From positions 1-36,964 of the forward strand of contig NZ_JAQWFR010000018.1 in assembly GCF_029238675.1 (NCBI RefSeq): a DNA stretch of 36,964 bases, given 5' to 3'. Source of the DNA: Oceanicoccus sp. Its GTDB lineage: Bacteria; Pseudomonadota; Gammaproteobacteria; Pseudomonadales; Dasaniaceae. Shown one piece after another: positions 1-7,386 of the stretch (positions are counted from its first letter, which is position 1; each line of letters begins with the position of its first letter). A program made the position numbers and the translations under genes. The notes beneath the pieces are model-generated. The model was given only the letters and a program-made list of their open reading frames with translations. It was not told the origin of the DNA and searched no databases.

Positions 1-249
1 CAGACTCGTACAGCCTGTACTAATACTAGCGTCGCACCTCTGACCTGTGATGGAGCTGTTGCAGTTGGTCAAGTACTACCTATTACAGGTCTGACAAGTA
101 ACACTTGGCAAGGCGGTGAAATTACAGGCGACACCATCACCTATAACATTGATGCTGCAAGTCCTAGCCCACTTGGGGGAGACCTGTATAACGTGGGTAC
201 GGTTACCGTAACACTGGGTGAGCCAGTGCCTCAAGATTCAGCAGAGTAA
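1..249 (+). CDS. C-terminal fragment of an unidentified, probably exported protein
   Basis: The window opens inside an open frame that reads 82 codons to a TAA at 247-249, so the start lies outside. The visible tail is rich in Thr, Gly, Val and Ser, has two cysteines about 11 residues apart (CTNTSVAPLTC), and ends in the acidic tail PVPQDSAE. Alternating Thr/Val stretches such as GTVTVTLG suggest beta-strands like those of surface or pilus-related proteins. I do not recognise the family. A strong terminator follows 35 bp downstream, so this is the last gene of its transcript. The frame and stop are seen; the exported nature is inference from composition. Confidence 0.6.
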   Translation, partial: QTRTACTNTSVAPLTCDGAVAVGQVLPITGLTSNTWQGGEITGDTITYNIDAASPSPLGGDLYNVGTVTVTLGEPVPQDSAE

Positions 250-283
250 TCTCTCTGTTGGCCAGTTTTCCTGGTCATAATGA

Positions 284-313
284 AGGGTCGGCAGTGTTTG
301 CCGGCCCTTTTTT
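284..313 (+). terminator. Rho-independent terminator of the first gene
   Basis: A 10-bp stem pairs AGGGTCGGCA (284-293) with TGCCGGCCCT (299-308), with one G-T pair and a 5-base loop, followed by a T run to 313. It sits 35 bp after the stop at 249 and would end that transcript before the convergent AraC-type gene. Confidence 0.85.
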
Positions 314-386
314 AAGCTCACGCCACCTGCGCCACCTATGTGTTGAAATTGTCGAATACCATAAATGGAGGCCCATGCCTCAATTC

Positions 387-1418
387 TTAAACGCCCCTGA
401 CTCTGGCGATATATTCAGATGGCGTTTCTCCAAACCAGCGTTTGAAGCTACGCCTAAAGCTGGAAACGTCACTAAATCCCATCAAATGCCCGACGCTTTC
501 AACAGACAAGCTGCTATCGCTCAGGTAGTTGGCGACTTGTTCTTTACTTAATTCGTCACGCAGGTTCTGGAATTTCGCTCCCTCCGAATTTAACTTTCGT
601 GTAAGCGTGCGGGGGCTCGTATGCAGCTTTGCTGCTACTTCCCTTAAGGTCCAAATCCTGCCAGGGTTTTCAAGTATCAACTTTGTTACTGTCTCTTGAG
701 TTGATAACACCGGCACTGTAGCTTCGCGGCCTTTGATGTCCTGTAATTGCTTTTCACAGATTGCCACTGCCTCTTGGTGCATATCTGGGTCGGCAACAGG
801 AGATGGTGTGGACAAAATAGAGTTTGAAACGATAATTTCTGTTGTCGTTTGATTGAATGATATATCGTTACCGAAGTAGTTGTGGTACTTCTGCCAATAG
901 TTTGGTTTTGAATAAGAAAATTTAACGTGCCCTTTGAACTGACCAGTACCGACGAAAGAAGTAATAGAAGAAAAGAGACCAATTAATGCTGTTTCCAGAA
1001 TAAAAACGCGCAAATCATTCAGGTCAAAGGTTTCAGAAAAGCTCACCCTTAACCCCTCTGGGTGCTCATGGATGGAAACGTTAAAAAATTCTGCTCGGGT
1101 CTGGCTGTACTTGGCAAACAACATTAACGCCGCCCGAAGGTCGGGGGCACTAAAAGCTGCCACACCTAGCGGGCCGTGGGTTGATATATGTAACTGGGCT
1201 CCGACGGATAAGCCCAAATCTTCAAGCCTGGAGATAGCTTGTGCATTTCGATAGATTTGGGCCATTTCATTGAGGGGAATTGTGCCATCTAAGGCCATTA
1301 ATGTTTTATAAGACACATTCGTGCCTGCAAAATAGGCTGCGCTGTTTTTTTCATTCAACCGTAAATGCCGAAATAGAATACGAGCATAACTGGAGGAAGG
1401 ATGTTTATTATTTGCCAT
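387..1418 (-). CDS. AraC-family transcriptional regulator with N-terminal ligand-binding (arabinose_bd-like) domain
   Basis: A 343-residue regulator with the two-part layout of the OruR-like AraC group. The N-terminal ~200 residues form a ligand-sensing domain (for example GAQLHISTHGPLGVAAFSAP, typical of this group). The C-terminal ~100 residues hold two helix-turn-helix motifs, with the family signature around GFSDVSSFRRSFKRWFGETP. It is divergent from the desaturase gene, with 187 bp between the two starts. Three TTTGTC-like repeats near 1501-1530 in that gap fit an AraC-type operator. Regulation of the desaturase by a fatty-acid-like ligand is inference from this arrangement; the inducer cannot be read from the sequence. 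The ATG start has only a weak ribosome binding site. Confidence 0.9.
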   Translation of the reverse strand: MANNKHPSSSYARILFRHLRLNEKNSAAYFAGTNVSYKTLMALDGTIPLNEMAQIYRNAQAISRLEDLGLSVGAQLHISTHGPLGVAAFSAPDLRAALMLFAKYSQTRAEFFNVSIHEHPEGLRVSFSETFDLNDLRVFILETALIGLFSSITSFVGTGQFKGHVKFSYSKPNYWQKYHNYFGNDISFNQTTTEIIVSNSILSTPSPVADPDMHQEAVAICEKQLQDIKGREATVPVLSTQETVTKLILENPGRIWTLREVAAKLHTSPRTLTRKLNSEGAKFQNLRDELSKEQVANYLSDSSLSVESVGHLMGFSDVSSFRRSFKRWFGETPSEYIARVRGV

Positions 1419-1500
1419 GTTTAGCCAACCCGGATATTGAGCCTAATGGTGTAGTCTCGAGCTAAAATCCCCGGCCTCAGTGTAAACCCAGGTGAGACAG

Positions 1501-1530
1501 TTTGTCACTATTTGTCCCCCTGTTGTCACT
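1501..1530 (+). promoter_or_regulatory. Candidate AraC-type operator: phased direct repeats
   Basis: TTGTCACT occurs at 1502-1509 and again at 1523-1530, exactly 21 bp apart (two helical turns). A third, weaker copy (TTTGTCCC, from 1511) lies one turn after the first. The block ends 11 bp before the -35 hexamer of the desaturase promoter, a normal place for an AraC-family activator. The repeats are seen; the regulator assignment is inferred from the adjacent divergent gene. Confidence 0.45.
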
Positions 1531-1541
1531 CTCTGTTCTGT

Positions 1542-1569
1542 TTGACGAAGGCAATTAGTCAAATAATAG
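1542..1569 (+). promoter_or_regulatory. Predicted sigma-70 promoter of the desaturase gene
   Basis: TTGACG (1542-1547) and TAATAG (1564-1569) are separated by 16 bp, close to the sigma-70 consensus. The expected transcript would have a leader of about 30 nt before the ATG at 1606. Confidence 0.5.
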
Positions 1570-1605
1570 CTATGTGACTAACGCTATTGTGAATGGACCA
1601 ACCTT

Positions 1606-2523
1606 ATGAGTGCGAAGCCTATCAACTGTGATCAAGCTGATGATCCTGAACGTTTTAAAGCGCTGACCCAGCGCCCAAAAATTGCCTGGCCTACTATCCT
1701 GCTGCTGGTAGCAGCCTATGGGCTATTTGGTGTCGCAACATTCGCCTACATAGAAGGTATATTGCCCTTGTTTTGGGCAATGTTGTTTAATGCCACGGCT
1801 TCTTATCTGTCTTTTGCCGTGGTTCATGAAGCAGCCCATCGCGCAGTAAGTAGCAATCTCCAATTAAACGACTGGCTCGGTAGAACCGGCATTTTGCTGC
1901 TTGAGCCAGCGCCATTGCTGCCGGTGTTTCGATGCGTGCATATGCAGCATCACCGGTTTACCAACGACCCGACAAAAGATCCTGATGCATACTTTGGTAT
2001 TGGCCCGGCTTGGCTGCTTCCGTTTAAATGGATGATATTTGATGTGGTCTATTTCAAGTATTATTTAAAGCCTGAGGTGTTTCAGCAAAGACCAAAAAGC
2101 GAACGAGTAGAATTTTATTTGGCGACTCTTTTCGGGGCGTTGGTTATTTCTGCGTTCACCTTTGCGGGGTGGCTGGAATATTATCTGCTGCTTTTCTTTA
2201 TCCCGACGCGAATAACCAAGTTCTTTATTATATGGGTGTTTGATTTCTTGCCCCACTATCCGCACCAGACACACGCTGCTGACGACCCTTTTCGCAGCAC
2301 TTCCAATCGAGTTGGTTTGGAGTGGTTGTTAACCCCGTTATTCGTGTATCAGAATTATCATCTGGTGCATCATCTCTATCCCAGGGTTCCGTTTTATCGC
2401 TATATCAAAGTTTGGAACGCGAAGAAACATTATCACCTGTCGCAAAATCCCGCTATTGTCGATAATTTTTCACTGGATCCAGGAAAAGCAGATGACGGCG
2501 TAATTAGCGGGACGACTCGCTGA
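1606..2523 (+). CDS. Membrane fatty acid desaturase / hydroxylase family protein
   Basis: A 305-residue integral membrane di-iron enzyme. The three histidine boxes of the family are present: HEAAH at 74-78, HMQHH at 112-116 and HLVHH at 252-256, with a further His-rich stretch (LPHYPHQTH) near 215-223. Hydrophobic segments lie near 28-50, 53-72, 135-155 and 175-210. The family inserts a double bond or hydroxyl into an acyl or carotenoid chain using O2 and electrons from a ferredoxin or similar carrier. The substrate and position cannot be told from the sequence; beta-carotene hydroxylase-like members share the same boxes. The divergent AraC-type regulator suggests the gene is induced rather than constitutive. 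Confidence 0.85.
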   Translation: MSAKPINCDQADDPERFKALTQRPKIAWPTILLLVAAYGLFGVATFAYIEGILPLFWAMLFNATASYLSFAVVHEAAHRAVSSNLQLNDWLGRTGILLLEPAPLLPVFRCVHMQHHRFTNDPTKDPDAYFGIGPAWLLPFKWMIFDVVYFKYYLKPEVFQQRPKSERVEFYLATLFGALVISAFTFAGWLEYYLLLFFIPTRITKFFIIWVFDFLPHYPHQTHAADDPFRSTSNRVGLEWLLTPLFVYQNYHLVHHLYPRVPFYRYIKVWNAKKHYHLSQNPAIVDNFSLDPGKADDGVISGTTR

Positions 2524-2565
2524 TAGGATGTAGCGTAGCCAGAAGTTTTGTGGCATTAAAAAGCT

Positions 2566-3342
2566 TCAATCCTTTGGATTAAGTTGCGCGACCTTACAGT
2601 TAATCGGCCATGAGATAAGCCGTTTAACTTCAGAGCCTCCCCATATCGCTTCAATCTCACCAAGAGCAGCAAGCATTGCTTGTTCCGCACCGGCGCTACT
2701 GGCTTTCTTCATGGCTGACCAGGTGGCGATATAGCCTGCGAGGTCCTTAAATGACCAGTGTCTCTCGATTTTGAGGTTTGGGAAGGGTAATTCCGTAAAC
2801 GGGAATGAAAGTGAAAGATAGTTATCTTCCACATGCCTGCGCTCTTTTGGCCAAAATCTGTGGATATCTTGCCAATAAAACTGTTCGAAACGCTGGGCGA
2901 CTTCGCCGTCTTCGAGTAGCGGGACGCCGTAAGAAATAATGGCAAGGGTTGAGTTCGGTTTCGCAATGCGCTGGGCTTCTTTATAGAATCGATCAAGGTC
3001 AAACCAATGAGCTGCTTGAGCCACAGTTATCAAATCAGCGTATTGATCTTCAAGTCCTGTGTCATCAGCAAAAGCTTGCCTGTAGGTGATATTGTGACAC
3101 TGTGTAGCGTGGTTCAGTTGGGACAAGCTCGAATCGAGAGCAATAACATGCTCAAAAGCTTCGGCTAATAAGCTTGAAAGCTGCCCCGTCCCGCAACCAA
3201 TATCAACGGCAACCTTATGCTCGGTACAATGTTTTGATAGTGCCTGTACCAGGGTGCCTGGATAGGTTGGGCGACTGAGGGCGTAGCCCGCGCCGTCATT
3301 AGTAAATGGATTGTCTGGGGTGTTTTTGTATTCAGTATTCAT
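2566..3342 (-). CDS. Class I SAM-dependent methyltransferase
   Basis: A 258-residue protein with a clear SAM-binding motif I (VAVDIGCGTGQLSSLLAEAF, residues ~45-64), an acidic residue after the second strand (VIALDSS) and a motif IV-like stretch (DLITVAQAAHWFDLDRFYKE). The AAHWFDLDRF sequence is typical of the small-molecule methyltransferase group that includes trans-aconitate methyltransferase-like proteins. The acceptor is unknown. The gene converges with the desaturase. It starts 35 bp after the stop-to-start junction of alkB, so it may be the last gene of the ada-alkB transcript, although nothing in its sequence points to DNA repair. Confidence 0.85.
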   Translation of the reverse strand: MNTEYKNTPDNPFTNDGAGYALSRPTYPGTLVQALSKHCTEHKVAVDIGCGTGQLSSLLAEAFEHVIALDSSLSQLNHATQCHNITYRQAFADDTGLEDQYADLITVAQAAHWFDLDRFYKEAQRIAKPNSTLAIISYGVPLLEDGEVAQRFEQFYWQDIHRFWPKERRHVEDNYLSLSFPFTELPFPNLKIERHWSFKDLAGYIATWSAMKKASSAGAEQAMLAALGEIEAIWGGSEVKRLISWPINCKVAQLNPKD

Positions 3343-3377
3343 GCCTCTAATATTAGCACTAATCTATTTCAAATATT

Positions 3378-3998
3378 TTATACAGAATTTCGAAAGGTCA
3401 GGTTGATTCTGGGCGTGCTGATTTTCTTTGTGGGGGGTAGCCGGTGTTGCCAAAATGTTTGCGTCGTACCCGCCATGACCAGGAGACTGCCATGCTCTAG
3501 TATCAATGACTGGGTTTGTTGTTTTTGTTGGTGCTGCCTGTGCTTATGCCGGAACGCAAACTTTCTTTCGGCGCCCAGGCTTAGCGATGCAATCGTTCCA
3601 TGCTTTTTTAAATCCTTTTCTTCATCGCTGTGCCAGGCCATGCCTTCATCGCCATTATGGTAGAGATTTAACAGGCAGGAGTTAAAGGTTTCATCCAGAT
3701 GGTGTTCAATCATACTTTTGAGTGCCAATAACTCTTTAGTCCAGGCTAATGCATGTTTGGTGGTTTTGGAATAGGTATATGCAAAGGGTTGGTCACCGTA
3801 CCAGGCAACTTTGCGTCGGGTAATAATACGCTTGCCGTAAATCAGGGCCTGGTCATGTTCCCATTGGATATTGTCCATCAGTGCCGCGAAGTAGTGGTCG
3901 GCATCGTCAACCGGAATCAGAATACCGTGGTAGTAAGCCTGTCCGTCCTGGGGCAGTAAGTTTTCTGGTTGTTCTATGGATTGCCTGAATAAGTCCAT
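3378..3998 (-). CDS. alkB: AlkB-type Fe(II)/2-oxoglutarate-dependent DNA repair dioxygenase
   Basis: A 206-residue enzyme that oxidatively removes 1-methyladenine- and 3-methylcytosine-type lesions. Iron ligands are His123 and Asp125 (AWHSDEE) and His185 (WQHRLP). The 2-oxoglutarate-binding arginines are Arg197 and Arg203 (PRINLTFR). The substrate-lid sequence (RRKVAWYGDQPFAYTYS) resembles ALKBH2/3-type proteins more than E. coli AlkB. An unusual Gln/His-rich insert (HRQHQQKQQTQ, residues ~154-164) lies between the core strands. The start codon follows the stop of the ada-like gene by 2 bp, so the two are one operon, as in the classical adaptive response. Confidence 0.93.
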   Translation of the reverse strand: MDLFRQSIEQPENLLPQDGQAYYHGILIPVDDADHYFAALMDNIQWEHDQALIYGKRIITRRKVAWYGDQPFAYTYSKTTKHALAWTKELLALKSMIEHHLDETFNSCLLNLYHNGDEGMAWHSDEEKDLKKHGTIASLSLGAERKFAFRHKHRQHQQKQQTQSLILEHGSLLVMAGTTQTFWQHRLPPTKKISTPRINLTFRNSV

Positions 3999-4000
3999 GG

Positions 4001-4843
4001 TTATTGATCCCGCTTGCAGGCTTCCCAGCCAATCATTGCTGATTTACGAGTGCTGCCCCACATATAACCACCGGTCTGGCCACTGCTTTGTATCACTCGG
4101 TGGCACGGGATTAGAAATGCGATGGGGTTGCGGCCTATAGCTGTACCTACTGCCCTGGAGGCACTGGGCTGGTCGATATGGGTTGCGATACTTCCGTAAG
4201 TACTCAGTGTTCCCATAGGGATTTTCAATAGTGCCTGCCATACCTTGAGCTGAAACGGGGTGGCATTAAGATGCAGTTTAATAGGTTCTAACTCCTGCTT
4301 GTCTCGCCGAAAAATATTCAGGGCATTGTGTTGTAACGGGTCTTGAGCCTGGTGATATTGAGCTTTTGGGAAACGTTGCTTAAGATCTTCCAGGGCTTGC
4401 TGTTTATCTTCTTCAAACACCATATAACAGATTCCCTTTGCAGTGGAGGCAATCATCATGGCTCCAAAAGGGCTGTTGGCAAAACTATAATTAATGGTGA
4501 GATTTTCGCCACCTTTTTTAAACTCTCCGGGTGTCATCCCCTCAATAGTGACAAATAAATCATGCAGGCGACTCGGGCCAGAGAGCCCTGTACTATAGGC
4601 TGCGTCCAGTACCGATGACTGTTTTTCCCTGAGTTGCTGCTTGGCGTATTCCAGACTTAGGTACTGGGTAAATTTTTTTGGGCTTACCCCGGCCCACTCA
4701 GTAAATAATCGCTGAAAATGGAATGGGCTGATACCGGCAACGCTGGCGATTTCATCTAACGTGGGTTGGTTTTTAAAATGCGTCTTTATATAGTCTATTG
4801 CTACTGCAATACGCTGGTATGTCAGTGATACTTGTTCGACCAT
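4001..4843 (-). CDS. ada: Ada-like regulator / O6-methylguanine-DNA methyltransferase lacking the N-terminal Ada domain
   Basis: A 280-residue fusion of an AraC-type HTH domain (residues ~10-110, with SPFHFQRLFTEWAGVSPKKF) and a C-terminal suicide methyltransferase domain (~118-275). The catalytic Cys247 lies in IPCHRVI. The N-terminal zinc domain of E. coli Ada, whose Cys38 takes methyl groups from phosphotriesters and switches on the regulon, is absent. The protein can therefore repair O6-methylguanine and probably bind DNA, but the usual damage sensor is missing. The ribosome binding site is strong (GGAGG five bases before the ATG). alkB follows after 2 bp. Confidence 0.92.
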   Translation of the reverse strand: MVEQVSLTYQRIAVAIDYIKTHFKNQPTLDEIASVAGISPFHFQRLFTEWAGVSPKKFTQYLSLEYAKQQLREKQSSVLDAAYSTGLSGPSRLHDLFVTIEGMTPGEFKKGGENLTINYSFANSPFGAMMIASTAKGICYMVFEEDKQQALEDLKQRFPKAQYHQAQDPLQHNALNIFRRDKQELEPIKLHLNATPFQLKVWQALLKIPMGTLSTYGSIATHIDQPSASRAVGTAIGRNPIAFLIPCHRVIQSSGQTGGYMWGSTRKSAMIGWEACKRDQ

Positions 4844-5099
4844 ATGTCCTCCGCTGCTTGTCAGGATACAAGATTAACTTTTCTGGATCGATACTTTTTA
4901 CTCGATAAGTGGTCACAGGATTTTATGCGGGTTACCAGATGGCTTCGACCCGATTATTGCTATTTCTTCAATAAGCCTGGAGTTGCAGGGTTCTGTCATT
5001 AAGAAAAAAGCGGCCGATGCCGTTGATAAAGAGAAGCTCAAAGAAGCTTTAATGGAGTGGTGTTACGTTAAAGCCCTTACTTGCAGGGTTGGCAATAGC
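4844..5099. other. Intergenic region upstream of ada with a start-less open frame
   Basis: The part next to ada carries its ribosome binding site and two direct copies of TCGATA (4888-4893 and 4902-4907), a possible regulator site. From 4878 to 5144 the plus strand is open in one frame for about 88 codons. It contains a plausible protein-like stretch (GLPDGFDPIIAISSISLEL, then a Lys/Glu-rich helix), but there is no ATG or GTG at its head and it runs into the TspO-like gene on the other strand. It may be a decayed gene fragment. I do not recognise it. Confidence 0.3.
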
Positions 5100-5852
5100 T
5101 TAGGTCAACCGGGATCGTATTGCTTGAAATACCGCTAAGCCAATCGCAAGCAACGTTAAGGTCAATGCTGCGCCAGAAACCTCTGGTGTAGCCACCTGTT
5201 TGACTGAGATCCCATAAGCTGCCCAGCCAATCACTAATATATAGGCAATATCTTTTTTGATAATCAGCACGCTGGCCCCTGCCGTACCCGCAATAGCCAA
5301 CTTCAATAAGGTCCAGTTAACAAAACTGAGACCGATATCATTGGCATCGAGGGCGGTTTGCAAAGCGCTGAAATTAGCAATGATTGCCACGCTGACCCAG
5401 GCCACATAAATACTAAACGGCAAGGTAATAGCCAGGCTTAGTGTTTCTTCAGAGTGTTGAATAGTGCGATAGACCTGAATCAGTGTTAGCAGTAGACCGA
5501 TTATCAGCACAAAGGAAACCGCTATATATTCTAAATGCCAGGCGAACATCCATGCACTATTAAACAGGCAGCTAAGGATAAAGTATTTACCGATTATACT
5601 TAGCGTTTGGCTACTGCGTTTAGAGGGTAGTGCTTGAGCAATGGCGTAGATAAATAGCGCCCAATAAATAACGCCCCATATAGCAAAGGTAAAGCCGGCA
5701 GGTGTAAACAATGAACTATATTTGGCAGAGACCTGACCGGTAGTTTGCCCGCCAATGGGTAACCAGTTAGCAAGCCAGTTAACGGCAATAACCAGTAACA
5801 GCGCGATAACAACGCCGCCCCAATCGGTAAATTTTCTTTCCATGGTATTCAT
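5100..5852 (-). CDS. TspO/MBR-like tryptophan-rich membrane protein (long form)
   Basis: A 250-residue polytopic membrane protein with about seven hydrophobic segments. The FTPAGFTFAIWGVIYWALF stretch (residues ~50-69) and the later SIYVAWVSVAIIANFSAL match the Trp-rich patterns of TspO/MBR-family sensory proteins. Classical bacterial TspO has five helices in about 160 residues; this is the longer form known from cyanobacteria and other bacteria. TspO proteins bind porphyrins and affect tetrapyrrole and stress responses, but a role here is not shown. The gene lies 9 bp after pdxJ and is probably co-transcribed with it and the cyclophilin gene. Confidence 0.75.
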   Translation of the reverse strand: MNTMERKFTDWGGVVIALLLVIAVNWLANWLPIGGQTTGQVSAKYSSLFTPAGFTFAIWGVIYWALFIYAIAQALPSKRSSQTLSIIGKYFILSCLFNSAWMFAWHLEYIAVSFVLIIGLLLTLIQVYRTIQHSEETLSLAITLPFSIYVAWVSVAIIANFSALQTALDANDIGLSFVNWTLLKLAIAGTAGASVLIIKKDIAYILVIGWAAYGISVKQVATPEVSGAALTLTLLAIGLAVFQAIRSRLT

Positions 5853-5861
5853 CCGGATATC

Positions 5862-6638
5862 TTATTTCCCCAGGCAGTGTTGGTAGGCTTTTACTGCTTC
5901 AGCCAAACCCATACTAATAGCATCTACTGTCATGGCGTGGCCAATAGAAACTTCTAATAGTTGGGGGATGGTAGCAAACAGCGTCAGGTTATCCAGATTT
6001 AAATCATGTCCTGCATTCAGGCCGATACCCACATCCAGTGCTTTTTCCCCGGCGCGATAAAATTGCTGAAAGACTTCATCAACCTGTTGGTTATTTTTGA
6101 CGGCGTCGGCATAAGGGCCGGTGTATAGTTCAATACGGTCAGCCCCTACTTGTTTTGCCAGTTCGATTTGTTCCAGATCCGGGTCCATAAATAAGCTAAC
6201 TCGAATGCCCAGCTTTTGTAGCTCTTGAATGATGGGGGCTAGTTGATCGCCACTTTGGGTTAAATCAAAGCCGTGGTCAGAAGTGAGTTGCTCATTGCTG
6301 TCTGGCACCAGTGTGCATTGGGCGGGCTTGATATCTTTGACTAAATCAATAAAACCCGGGTAGTCACTAACGCCAGTGCGGTCGCTTTTCATTGCCGGAG
6401 CAAAAGGGTTGCCTTCAATATTAAATTCAACGCTTAACATTTTGGCTAGATCATAACAGTCATCAACGCGGATATGACGTTGGTCAGGGCGGGGGTGAAC
6501 GGTAATACCATCAGCACCCGCGTCAATGCACATTTGTGCATGTTTAGGCACACTGGGATAAGTGGTATCGCGAGAATTTCTAATCAGCGCAATTTTGTTA
6601 AGGTTAACACTAAGATCAGTTTGATTGGCTGTGTTCAC
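5862..6638 (-). CDS. pdxJ: Pyridoxine 5'-phosphate synthase, variant (Bacteroidota-like) type
   Basis: A 258-residue TIM-barrel enzyme that condenses 1-deoxyxylulose 5-phosphate with 3-amino-2-oxopropyl phosphate in vitamin B6 synthesis. Conserved blocks include DAGADGITVHPRPDQRHIR (~39-57), EFNIEGNP, LVPD, ELYTGPYA, GLNAGHDLN and SIGHAM. The N-terminal motif reads VNLNKIALIRNSR, whereas the E. coli type reads VNIDHIATLRNAR, so the Asp-His pair is Asn-Lys (residues 14-15). NINKIA, EFNIEGNP and a C-terminal EVSIGHA are, from memory, features of Bacteroidota PdxJ. It is not linked to recO, its usual gammaproteobacterial neighbour. It sits 23 bp after the cyclophilin gene and 9 bp before the TspO-like gene. 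Confidence 0.88.
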   Translation of the reverse strand: MNTANQTDLSVNLNKIALIRNSRDTTYPSVPKHAQMCIDAGADGITVHPRPDQRHIRVDDCYDLAKMLSVEFNIEGNPFAPAMKSDRTGVSDYPGFIDLVKDIKPAQCTLVPDSNEQLTSDHGFDLTQSGDQLAPIIQELQKLGIRVSLFMDPDLEQIELAKQVGADRIELYTGPYADAVKNNQQVDEVFQQFYRAGEKALDVGIGLNAGHDLNLDNLTLFATIPQLLEVSIGHAMTVDAISMGLAEAVKAYQHCLGK

Positions 6639-6661
6639 AATATTTCCGCTGCTGGTAGGTT

Positions 6662-7243
6662 TTATTTAATGATTTCTACGCGTTCAATCAACACCGCTTC
6701 AACCGGTACATCGGCATAGTTACCCAGTCTCATGGTGGGTGTTTTTTCAATCGCTTTAACCACATATTGACCATCGGTCACAATCGCAAATACCGCATAG
6801 CCTGGCGTTCTACCTTTTTTATCCAGACTGGAATTCATTTTAGTATTGATAAAAAACTGCGAGGTAGCACTGTCTGGGTCATTGGTTCGCGCCATGGAAA
6901 GTGTCCAGCGGTCATTATATAAACCGTTGCCTGATTCATTGACGATAGGGGCTTTGGTATTTTTTCTCTGCATATCTTTGGTGAAGCCACCACCTTGAAT
7001 CATAAAGCGTTTTATAACCCGGTGAAAAATTGTGTCGTTATAAAAACCGGACTCTGCATAGTCGATAAAGTTAGCTACGGTAATGGGTGCTTCTTTGGCA
7101 TAGAGCTTTATCGTGATTGGGCCTTTGCTGGTGTGGATAATAGCAGTGGGGTTTTTTGCCGCCGGAGTGTTATCAGCAGAATAAGCTGGAACTGCGATAG
7201 CGCTAAAAAACACAAAATATAATAAGCAGATTGTTTTTTTCAT
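6662..7243 (-). CDS. Exported cyclophilin-type peptidyl-prolyl cis-trans isomerase
   Basis: A PpiA-like cyclophilin that speeds proline isomerisation in the periplasm. A signal peptide spans about residues 1-23 (MKKTICLLYFVFFSAIAVPA, cleavage near YSA). The catalytic core shows FHRVIKRFMIQGGGF, NESGNGL, ARTNDPDSATSQFFIN and GYAVFAIVTDG. The open frame extends five codons further upstream to 7258 (MRKFL). I prefer the ATG at 7243 because it gives a normal signal peptide and has a GAG about ten bases upstream, while the outer ATG has none. Its likely operon partners downstream are pdxJ and the TspO-like gene. Confidence 0.88.
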   Translation of the reverse strand: MKKTICLLYFVFFSAIAVPAYSADNTPAAKNPTAIIHTSKGPITIKLYAKEAPITVANFIDYAESGFYNDTIFHRVIKRFMIQGGGFTKDMQRKNTKAPIVNESGNGLYNDRWTLSMARTNDPDSATSQFFINTKMNSSLDKKGRTPGYAVFAIVTDGQYVVKAIEKTPTMRLGNYADVPVEAVLIERVEIIK

Positions 7244-7271
7244 CAAAAATTTTCTCATATTGTAAATTAAT

Positions 7272-7374
7272 CGTCATTCCCGCGAAGGCGGGAATCCAGT
7301 GCTGTAGATTTCCGCCCTGGCGGAAATAACAGCATTAGCATGCAGTCTGGATTCCCGCCTTCGCGGGAATGACG
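7272..7374. repeat. 103-bp palindromic repeat element, copy 1
   Basis: The first and last 28 bp (7272-7299 and 7347-7374) are perfect inverted repeats. Each arm is itself a hairpin with the core ATTCCC-N8-GGGAAT. The middle has a third hairpin, ATTTCCGCC/GGCGGAAAT with a 2-base loop. A second copy of identical length lies at 9819-9921. The ATTCCC-N8-GGGAAT core has the form of the neisserial dRS3 repeat. There is no coding capacity. The element separates the cyclophilin gene from the upstream SH3-domain gene. Confidence 0.9.
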
Positions 7375-7386
7375 TTGTTTTATTGA

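Noticed and set aside
387..551. Plus-strand ORF over the 3' end of the AraC-type gene and the terminator
   Set aside because: It runs through a terminator hairpin and opposite a clear HTH domain, with no sign of a real protein.
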